A stretch of 12,512 nucleotides of DNA from Monoraphidium neglectum (lineage: Eukaryota; Chlorophyta; Chlorophyceae; Sphaeropleales; Selenastraceae): the NCBI RefSeq assembly GCF_000611645.1, contig NW_014011957.1, positions 1 to 12,512 of the forward strand. Reading direction: 5' to 3'. Positions 1-7,308 of the stretch are shown piece by piece. Both the position numbers and the translations under genes were made by a program. Each line of letters opens with the position of its first letter. Position 1 is the stretch's first letter. The notes below the pieces were generated by a model. It searched no databases and was not told where the DNA came from. It was given only the letters and a program-made list of their open reading frames with translations.

Positions 1-31
1 GGGGTGGGGAGGATTGGGGTGATGGTTGGGG
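1..31 (+). other. G-run cluster at left edge
   Basis: Four GGGG runs (1-4, 6-9, 16-19, 28-31) with loops of 1, 6 and 8 nt on the strand opposite the SNF2 transcript, in intron 18. The transcript is correspondingly C-rich, which could be the pyrimidine tract of an acceptor just off the window. Confidence 0.5.
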
Positions 32-168
32 ATGGCAGGTAGGTGGGTTGTGGCTGATACGGAATAAATAATCAGATGTTGTACTCAAAATCGGTGTTCA
101 TCTTCTTGAAGGATTCCAGGGATCCCAACGACAGTCAAATGCTGAGCAGCAAGGCCTCCTTGCACCCG

Positions 169-194
169 CACAGGGAAGTGTCACAGGGAAGTGT
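169..194. repeat. Perfect 13-bp tandem duplication
   Basis: The unit CACAGGGAAGTGT occurs twice with no spacer (169-181 and 182-194). It lies in SNF2 intron 18 and looks like a recent replication-slippage duplication. Confidence 0.95.
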
Positions 195-252
195 CACGGC
201 TTTCTCCTGCCTCACACCCCACTCAGCCATGCGCTAAAAAAACACCCCAAAT

Positions 253-276
253 CACACACACACACACACACACACA
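253..276. repeat. (CA)12 microsatellite
   Basis: Perfect CA dinucleotide run on the plus strand, GT on the transcribed sense of the SNF2 gene, inside intron 18. Confidence 0.97.
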
Positions 277-392
277 TGCGTGCGCACGTGGCGCACCCAT
301 TCATACATCACTCGGGCCGGCAGCCCCGGAAACTACCTTTTCACCCCTCCTTACCCCCAGGCCCCCAGTGCGCGCTGTCCAGGCGGGCTCAC

Positions 393-807
393 TCGTGCCC
401 CGCCAGCCCCATGTAATCCTCTAGGATGTCTAGCATCATCTTGAACTGGCTGAACACCACCACGCGGTGGCCGGCCCCCTTGAGGCGCGCCAGCAGGCGG
501 TGCAGCACGGCGAGCTTGCCTGGGGGTTGGGGGTGCAGGGGTGCGGGGGTGCGAGGATCGAGCGCGATCAGGCTGTCATCGGCGCCACATGATGAGATTC
601 TTGCAGCATCGCTCCGTCAACAACGCTGGAAAAGCATGATGTAATGTAATGCAATGCACTGTTCCTTAAGCCACAAAGCACCGGAGCGGGGCGGAACAGG
701 CAGACGCCCGCAGCCGCTGCTGCCACTTGCCCTGTGCCGAGCGACCTGTCCTCCCCGCCTATGAGCCCTGCAGCTTTCATACACGACAAACAAAAAAAAA
801 CTCAGAT

Positions 808-859
<52 letters not shown>

Positions 860-1166
860 ACTCACACACACTCACACAGAGATAGACACTCTCATTCACA
901 CGCTCTCCCTCTTGGAATCACACCAACGCACGCAAGCGAGCAAGCGCCCCTCCCCCTCACCCGACGCGTCCAGCATCTCCTGCAGGGTGGCCGTCCCCTC
1001 TCCCCTGGGCTCGCTGTCCGGCATCATGAAGGGGTGGTTGACCACCTTGCGCAGCTGCATTATGAGGTTCAGCAGCCGCTGCCAGGACGAACCCGACCCC
1101 GCCAGCGCCGGCCCCGCCGCCTGGCCCTGCTGCTCCTGTGCCTCCTCCTGCTCCTCCTCCTGCCGC

Positions 1167-1223
<57 letters not shown>

Positions 1224-2461
1224 GCCTGCCCTGGGCCCTGCCTGCCGCCCGCTAAGCTCGCCTCCAGGGCGGCGAGCGCCTCGTAATTGCGCAGCAGCAG
1301 CCTGCGGGGGCAGTGGCGGCACCAGCCAGGGACAAGAGAGAGCGCGGTACGTGAGGCATGGTCGGTGGCCCCCATAAAGCACACAAGGGGCACAGTTCAA
1401 GACCAGAGATGCACCGTGGGTGCGGCTGTGCAGTGCTCATGGAGGTCTGGATTGGCAGCGCGGTCCGAGACAGCGGTTGGGTGCGTGCTTGGCAGACACC
1501 CATGTGCTCTGTCGAGCAGGGGCCCCAACAAAGCCTGGGACGCTGCAGAATGCAGCACCTGTCCGCCCCTCGCTGCACACCTGCAGTGCGTTTTGGGAAC
1601 ACAAAGGGGTGCCCTTTCCAGATGCCTGGCCGGCATGAGCTCACCTCCTGTACCAGAAGGTCTGCTGCGCGCTGAGGGGCACCGCGATGCGCGTCTCGAT
1701 TTTGGGGGGCAGGCTGACCTCCACCTCTGGCGGCCGGCAGCGGTCCAGGGTTTGGGTCGAGCAAGAGGGGCGAGGGTGGTTTGAAAGGCGAGGAGGCGAG
1801 GTGGGGCTTGGATGATGCGACAGCGAGGGGAGCTGGTGCTGCGGGCGCTTGGCGTTGATTGAGGTGCCCGCTGTGTGGGTGTTGTGTGGCATGAGCACAG
1901 GAGCGGACGAGAACGCCAGAGTCATGTCACTGAAGTCAGATGGTCACTACAGGGTCGCGGCTGGCCGCGCGAGCGCGCACCTGTCTTGAGGCGGCGCAGG
2001 CAGAAGGGGCGCAGCAGGTAGTGCGCAGCAGTGAGCGCCTCTTGGTCCACCTGTGCAGAAGTGAGATGATGCAAGGGGGGATGAGCAGTCGTACACAAAA
2101 TGACACCACTCAACACCAAATGTTGAGGACCACACGCCGAAGCGCCCCTGCCAGAAGCCCGGACGTCGGCTGCAGGACCCGATCCAGCCGCAGTCGGCTC
2201 TGATTCCCATCGACGGTAGCCCAGCCAGTCACAGCTGCGCCCCATCGCCCCGCCCGCCCCGCCCCTGCCCTTGAAATGCCGTGTGCAGACCTGGCCTTTG
2301 CCCAGGTTGAAGGCGACCTCAAAGGGGGCGCGCGTGGTGAAGACGTCTGGGTGCAGCAGAGACAGCAGACCGTGCAACTCCACCATGTTGTTCTGTAGGG
2401 GGGTGCCTGTTGATGTGGCGTGTGAGTGGGTTGGTGCGCGTCTGTGCAACACAACGGTAGG

Positions 2462-2554
<93 letters not shown>

Positions 2555-4578
2555 GTTTGCGTGATGATGTGTACATTTGCCGGCACTCGCAAGTGGGTGC
2601 AGGATGCGCGCCTGCGCAGGTCATGTTTGGAGCGTGGGGAGGTGGTTAGGCGGACTACTGGGGCCCAAGGTTGAGACCTGCAACGGCCACGTCAAGCGGC
2701 AGGGTTGATGCTTCTGATCCCCCTCCCGAGCCAGCCCCTTGGATCCAGAGCCGCGTCCGCACCTGTCAGGAGCAGGATGTTGCCGCGCTGCACGCGCCTG
2801 AGCGCCGCCGCTGTCAGCGTGTCGACGTTGCGCACGCGGTGGCCTGCCGTCCGGGGGTTGCATCAAGCGTAAAGCTCGTACATGGGCGGACACTTGGCGG
2901 GCGTGCTGCAGGCAGGCTCTGCTGCGGCAGCTGCCAGCAACGACCCTCGCAGCAGGTCGGGTGCGCAGACAATAGCCACACACAGACACCAGACAGCCTG
3001 GCACAGGCACCCCACCTTCGTCCAGCACCAGGTAGCGCCACGTCTGAGAGTATAAGGGGCCAGGCGGCGCATGTTGCGTGCGCGAGGGCTCAAAGGTTTT
3101 GGGCCAAACTGCACGCTACGCAACCAAGGCCTGAGGATGCAGGCAAGCAGACCCTGCCTTTGCGGCGGTTGATGGTGGTCTGAACAGTTCCGGAACGCGC
3201 TGACGCGTACACCCGCACACCCTGTTGCCCTGGGTCATATCCTGGGACCTTTCTAGCCTGGGGGTATTGTCACCAAGAGCGGGGATCACCCACCACAGTG
3301 GTCTGTATGGGCCGGCCAAAGTCGACGCTGGTGACCATCTCGTACGTGGTGACGGCCACGTCGAAGGTGTCAGGCCGTGCAAGCACCTGGTGGTGGGCAA
3401 GTGCGCGTGCTAATGTGCATGTGCGTGTATGTGTGCATATGTGTGTGGGTGCGCATGTGTGTGTTTGTGTGTGCGCGTGCCTGCGTGTGTGTGTGTGTGC
3501 GTGTGTGCATGTGTGTGTGGATGGGGAGATGTAGACAGCCTTCGCTGGAAGTATGATCATGTGAGCACAGCACCGACAAATTGCCCCATCAGGAAAGGCG
3601 GGGGCCGCACCAAATGCGCCACAGGGGCGCCCCACGCACCTCTTTGCGCAGCCTGGCGCGCTCAGCGGTGTCCGACGTGTGCAGCCGCACCACTCGCAGA
3701 TCAGGGCACCACCTTCAAGGGGTTGAGCGGCGACACACGCAGACAGGACGCTCGGTGGGCGACACGGGGGACCAATTACTAGTGGCTCATTACTAGTGGG
3801 CCTGCCAGCAGCAAATCTTTGGCCGTGCACAAGCAGAATCTCAGGATTTAAAGTCCCTGTTATGGCCCCCCAAACCCTGGGCCCACCTTGCCAGCTCCCC
3901 CATCCAGCTGGACATGACCGACAGGGGCACCACCACCAGGTGCGGCCCGGGCACCCGCAGGTTCCACTTGAGGTGGGCCAGGAACGCAATCGTCTGAAGG
4001 GTCTGTCGACCATTAGGTCCCCGCAACAGAGTGGGGTTGGGCGGGGTCTTGAGGTGAATTATTTGGTCAACATGTCGTATTAGCAACGCTTGAGCAAGAC
4101 CTGAGCAGGTCAACTGGACAGGAGCACCTGCTTTGGCCTGCCGTTCTGGGCGTGGCAGGCAACCATTTGGGCCGGACTAGGTGGCAAGCGGAGATTTCAA
4201 ATCATGCCGTCAGATCAGCGCCCGCACGCACCTTGCCGAGGCCCATCTCGTCTGCCAGGATGCAGTCGATGCCCCTGTGGTGCTGAGCCACCAGCCACGC
4301 CAGGCCCTCCAGCTGCGGACATGACGTGGGCGGTGGGGGGGTCGGGGGGTCGTATTGGGTGCCGTGGGGTCCTGGCCAGGCCGTTGGCAGGGGCTGGGCC
4401 CTGGGCTCGAAGTCGTGGCGCCTGCTGGCGGTAGGCGCTCCTGAAAAGGTGCAAGCCGACATGCTTGAAGCGCGTACGTATGCACGCATGTACGCGCAAG
4501 CACTTGAAGACGTACCTACACTGTCGTTTTGTGCCTCACGCACATGCACATACGCTCTGCCACATGCCAGTACGCGTG

Positions 4579-4621
<43 letters not shown>

Positions 4622-7308
4622 ATGAAAGCCCCTCGCCGCCTCGCTGAATCTCTCTACCTGTCTCTTCCTCTTTTGCTTTCTCAACATGGAGCCCCGCCAC
4701 CACGCACCCACCTGGTACTCCCGCAGCACCGCCTTGATCTGCGCCGGCTGCCCCTCCAACGGCTCAGGGTCCTTCGGCCGCGCCGGCAGCGCGGCCGCCG
4801 CGCGCTGCAGCGCCTCTGCGACTGCTGGTGCTATGAAGGGCCGCAGCTTGTCGAGGTAGGACGCGAGATAGGCGGTGCGCGCAGCCGCGAGGGCCTGCGC
4901 AAGCGGGGGTTGGAAGGGCGAGCGGTTTGGCACCAGAAGGTTTGCCAGCTAGTGGGTGGGCTCAGCGTGTGACAACTAACGGCCCCTGCAGGGCAGTCGC
5001 TGTTTGGGGCCTTCAGCCTCAGAATCAAGGGCGCCCCAAGGTCACAGGCTCGCCTACCTGGGCCGACGCCTTGACACCTGCGTTGTGCGCGCGGCGCGCT
5101 GCTTGCGCCTCCCCGACCTCCTTGTCCTGCGGTGCTTTTATGACTGGCTTGAGCTTTGGCTTCTGCTGTTGATGCGGCTTCCGAGGCGGCGGGGCGGTGG
5201 AGTAGCCTCGCTCTGTGTAGGGCTTGTCTGCGGTGGCGAAAGCAGCAGCACACGCGCGACGGTTGCAGTGGCAATTCAGATCACAAGACATGCGCTTGAC
5301 TGCTGCAGGAACCGCCTTGAAATGACACGCATTGCCTGCGGCGACCGGGTGACATATAACGTGCAAAAATGGTCACGTGACTCCGCTCCCCTCCTCGTGG
5401 CGGGCCTCTCCTCGAGCCCGGGGCGGCCCGTCCCTCGACCCATCTGAAAGCACCGACGCACCCCAGCCCCTCGTGCCCCAAGCCCCAGCCCCGGCCTCAC
5501 CTGTGAGCTCCTTGTCAAAGACAGACGGCTCCCCCCCCTCCAGGTTGTACAGGTTGTCTCGCAGCACCGGCACGCGCCCGACATACACCACGCGCGCCTT
5601 CGCTTCCCGCCCACTGCGCCGCGGCGGCGGCACCGGCGCGCCAGCTCGCCGCGGCGGGCGCCCCGCTGGCGCTGCCGCAGCCTTTGTGAGGGCGTCCTCC
5701 TCGTCCCGCCCTTCATGATCATCTTCATCCTTGCAGTGCTGCTGCTGCTGCTGCTGCTGCTGCTGCAAGTCCTCCTGCAGCTGCTCGTCTCCTTCCTCTT
5801 CCCCCTCCCCTGTTTGGTCCATTTCCTCATCGGCCTCGTCCAGACCCTGCTCCTCGTCCTTCACGTCCTGCTGCAGCAGCTGCGGCCCCGCCCCGCTCCG
5901 ACCCTGTGCATTCGCCGCGACCGCGTCCGAGCCGGCGGCGCCCTCCTCTTTCTTCAGGAGCACAGACGTGCCCAGCGACACCGACGCCGCGCTCTGGGAG
6001 GGCCGCGGGGCCCCGTAAGCGGGCTCGCAGGGCAGAGTGGCGGGGATGCCAAACTGCGCGGAAGTCAGTGATGGTGAGGGAGGTGCAGGGAAGGGTGTGG
6101 TCTGGTATGGCTTCGTGCGTGGCCAGGTTCCTTGCCTTCGTGCTGCTTTCAGGGGAGCTGCAGCGCACCTTACCAGGTGCATGCAATTCAGGCTTGCAGT
6201 GTCGCCCGAGCAACAGCGCTCACCGCAGCCTTGCGCAGGTGGGAGAGGCCGACTTCCTTGAGCAGCGCCTCTCCTGCCCTGCGGGCCTCAAAGCGGCCCC
6301 ACCCGTGCTGCAGGCCCCGCTCGTTGCCCTGAAGCTGCAGCGGCGGCGGCACCCAGGTGTAGGAGGGCCGCAGGTTGGAAAGGATCCGCACAAAGCTGTA
6401 GCTATGGCCGATGTCTGCGTTCGCACGGCATTTTGTCACAGTGGCACGGAGGGAAGGAGATGGACTGGTAAGCGTTGGTTGTGTGGGGGGTGTCGAATGT
6501 CCGGGCGGGCAACGCGTCATGCGGGTGCTTGCACCTGCATGGAGCTGCATGCGGCTAGTATGCATGTTGCACATGCGGCCGCGGCCGCGTGCGTGGAGCA
6601 TGACCCGACGCGCCTGGCATGTATACATGGACTCCGGCCACGGTCTTGCGCAGCACTACGCCCATCCACCACACGTCGTCCTGCAGCATCTCCACCGCCA
6701 TGCCCGCCTGGTGGCGTGACGCGCGCGGAGCGTATGGCTGATTGCTGTTGGCATCTGCTGGGGCTCCAGGCGGACGGGGCGCACATGCAAACGCGAATTC
6801 AAGCGGGCTCCGTGTCCCAAGGCTGCACCATGTATCCACCGGCTCTTTGCCGTGCCCTCTTGGGCCCCTGTCCTGACCTTAAGCTGGTCCCAGCTTGAGA
6901 ACTTGGCGGCAGCCGGCGGGGTGGGGCGCAGGCGCGCGGCCTCGACAAATTCGACCAGCTGCTCTCCAGTCTCCTCGTCCACGAACTGCAGTTGATTCCG
7001 TTTCAGGTTTGGATTGCACGCAACGCGCAGCGATCCTGTCATGTCACACCCAACGCTCAGCTGCTGCACACCAGGTGGGGTTGACACAGCGCGAGCAGGC
7101 ATGCAGCAACGGGCATTAGACGGAGCGCAGCAGCTAGTTGCGATCTGGCTGCTCGTAAAACAGACAGTACTCTCACGTGGTGGTACTCCATTATGACGCC
7201 ATTGCGCGCGGCGTCGACCTGCACGACCGTTCCTGTGAACCAACTGGCGGGAAACCCCTCCGTCTCAAGGCCTGCAGCCTCCACGAGCTGATTGACGGTA
7301 AACCTCAT
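393..7308 (-). CDS. Agenet-domain SNF2-family chromatin-remodelling ATPase, 18 exons, 3' end outside window
   Basis: Predicted nuclear DNA translocase that would use ATP to remodel nucleosomes. Exons on the minus strand: 7308-7177, 6985-6878, 6707-6605, 6414-6224, 6053-5501, 5227-5058, 4894-4712, 4312-4232, 4002-3887, 3712-3640, 3386-3294, 3043-3016, 2843-2763, 2406-2291, 2050-1981, 1726-1645, 1301-961, 519-393. All phases agree; exon 3's 3' end (weak donor GTCATG) is the least sure. The start is the first in-frame ATG. About 883 residues are visible: tandem Agenet (1-135), unassigned (136-240), acidic Gln-rich linker (241-298), basic Pro/Arg patch (about 308-328), a conserved-looking segment (329-375), then the SNF2 motor from LREYQ (476-480). 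Motor motifs: GLGKT (K507), DEGH (609-612), GTPLQNN (638-644), QLRK..NHP (to 817), FSQ and LDILEDYM. Domain 2 motifs IV-VI lie off the left edge. The motor recalls ISWI, CHD1L and an orphan fungal/algal SNF2 group (WYRRLL, MPDSEP); subfamily is uncertain. Introns 7, 10, 13, 17 and 18 carry microsatellites; intron 16 (1644-1302) shows nothing notable. Confidence 0.9.
809..878. repeat. (CA)22 microsatellite with imperfect extension
   Basis: Perfect CA run at 809-852, followed by CTCACACA-type imperfect units to about 878. It sits in SNF2 intron 17 (960-520) and reads as GT repeats in the pre-mRNA. Confidence 0.97.
1169..1222 (-). repeat. In-frame (CAG)18 polyglutamine tract
   Basis: Eighteen uninterrupted CAG codons in exon 17 of the SNF2 gene encode Gln 754-771. 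They sit between WYRRLLLRNY and LLNLIMQLRK, inside the motor region. Pure codon use indicates slippage-prone, recently expanded sequence. The reverse strand reads as poly-Leu, Ala or Cys and is not coding. Confidence 0.95.
2240..2270 (-). other. G-run cluster in SNF2 intron 14
   Basis: Six runs of three or more G on the transcript strand within 31 nt, starting about 20 nt after the donor at 2290. It could form an RNA quadruplex or act as an intronic G-run splicing enhancer. Composition is seen; function is inferred. Confidence 0.6.
2468..2552. repeat. Compound (AG)n(TG)21 microsatellite
   Basis: An AG tract at 2468-2510 (one imperfection near its end) abuts a perfect (TG)21 at 2511-2552. In SNF2 intron 13 (2762-2407) the transcript reads (CA)21 followed by a CT tract ending about 60 nt before the acceptor, so it may add pyrimidine content. 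Confidence 0.96.
3411..3522. repeat. Degenerate GT/GC-rich simple repeat
   Basis: Imperfect alternation of GTGT, GCGC and ATGT units over about 110 nt, purine-pyrimidine alternating almost throughout. It fills much of SNF2 intron 10 (3639-3387) close to the acceptor, and reads CA-rich in the transcript. Confidence 0.9.
3775..3799. repeat. 11-bp direct repeat pair
   Basis: ATTACTAGTGG occurs at 3775-3785 and 3789-3799 with a 3-nt spacer, in SNF2 intron 9. It probably arose by a short duplication; no function is apparent. Confidence 0.93.
4335..4369 (+). other. G-run cluster in SNF2 intron 7
   Basis: Runs of 7, 6, 3 and 4 G with loops of 2, 7 and 6 nt on the strand opposite the transcript, just upstream (in transcript sense) of the exon 8 acceptor, so the pre-mRNA is C-rich there and may serve as the pyrimidine tract. 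Confidence 0.55.
4585..4618. repeat. (CA)17 microsatellite
   Basis: Perfect CA run on the plus strand, flanked by a GCGCGC stretch, inside SNF2 intron 7 (4711-4313); GT in transcript sense. Confidence 0.97.
5738..5766 (-). repeat. In-frame polyglutamine tract in acidic linker
   Basis: A CAG run in exon 5 of the SNF2 gene gives nine consecutive Gln (about residues 275-283), embedded in an Asp/Glu-rich linker between the Agenet pair and the motor. It is likely disordered. Confidence 0.93.
6224..7308 (-). other. Tandem Agenet (Tudor-like) module, exons 1-4 of the SNF2 gene
   Basis: Exons 1-2 encode a near-canonical first Agenet repeat (residues about 3-68). It has a VEA..LETEGFPASWF start, a TVV strand, a VIMEY strand, and the closing LVEFVEAARLRPTPP, matching the family pattern of VEV..EEGF..SWF, a central strand with Y, and L.E.V...RLRP.PP. 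Exons 3-4 encode the second repeat (about 75-135): WDQLKAGMAVEM, then DDVWWMGVV, VHVYMPG and LRPSYTW, matching the WWEGVV and LRP..W landmarks. Agenet domains belong to the Royal family and in plants often occur in pairs; some bind methylated histone tails or act as chromatin adaptors. The ligand cannot be read from sequence. Splice phases 0, 0, 1 and 0 keep the frame into exon 5 with no intervening stop, so the module is contiguous with the motor if the exon 3 to exon 4 junction is right. Confidence 0.85.

Larger units (their letters stand above)
1..392 (-). other. Start of SNF2 intron 18, continuing off the left edge
   Basis: The donor GTGAGC follows exon 18 at 392 and leaves phase 2. The next expected peptide in SNF2 proteins is the Y.RLDG motif IV region, and no minus-strand frame in 1-392 encodes it. 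The stretch holds a (CA)12 microsatellite (plus strand), a 13-bp tandem duplication, an AT-rich patch at about 60-115 and a G-run cluster at 1-31. The intron is therefore at least 392 nt long. Confidence 0.65.
393..4740 (-). other. SNF2 ATPase motor (RecA lobe 1 and start of lobe 2), exons 7-18
   Basis: Exon 7 ends with the LREYQ element, and exons 8-14 hold the first RecA-like lobe: ILADEMGLGK at the end of exon 8, TLQTIA opening exon 9, VVVPLSVMSSW, ELARWCPDLRVV across exons 9/10, VAVTTYEMV in exon 11, LVLDEGH across exons 12/13, and LLLTGTPLQNN across exons 13/14. Exons 15-16 encode LLRPFCLRRLKTEVEVSLPPK, the hinge that precedes the second lobe. Exon 17 has WYRRLLLRNY, a long Gln/Glu insertion, then LLNLIMQLRK and NHP. 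Exon 18 has GKLAVLHRLLARLK, RVVVFSQF and MLDILEDYM. The arginine fingers and the remaining helicase C motifs are not in the window. All visible catalytic residues are intact, so the visible portion looks functional. Confidence 0.9.

Noticed and set aside
70..136. Minus-strand peptide ending ESFKKMNTDFEYNI then TGA, as a possible terminal SNF2 exon
   Set aside because: An in-frame stop lies at its start and no acceptor of the required phase 2 is available after it; it does not contain the expected RLDG region. Probably intronic.
734..1255. Plus-strand frame with poly-His/Thr and poly-Leu
   Set aside because: Produced by the CA microsatellite and by the reverse of the CAG tract in exon 17.
3399..3534. 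Open frames on both strands in the GT/CA-rich stretch
   Set aside because: Cys/Val or His/Thr peptides from a simple repeat inside intron 10.
5906..6898. Plus-strand open frame of 330 codons, the longest uninterrupted one
   Set aside because: It runs antisense through SNF2 exons 3-5 and their introns, has a low-complexity Arg/Pro/Ala/His composition and no family motif; long antisense frames are expected at this GC content.
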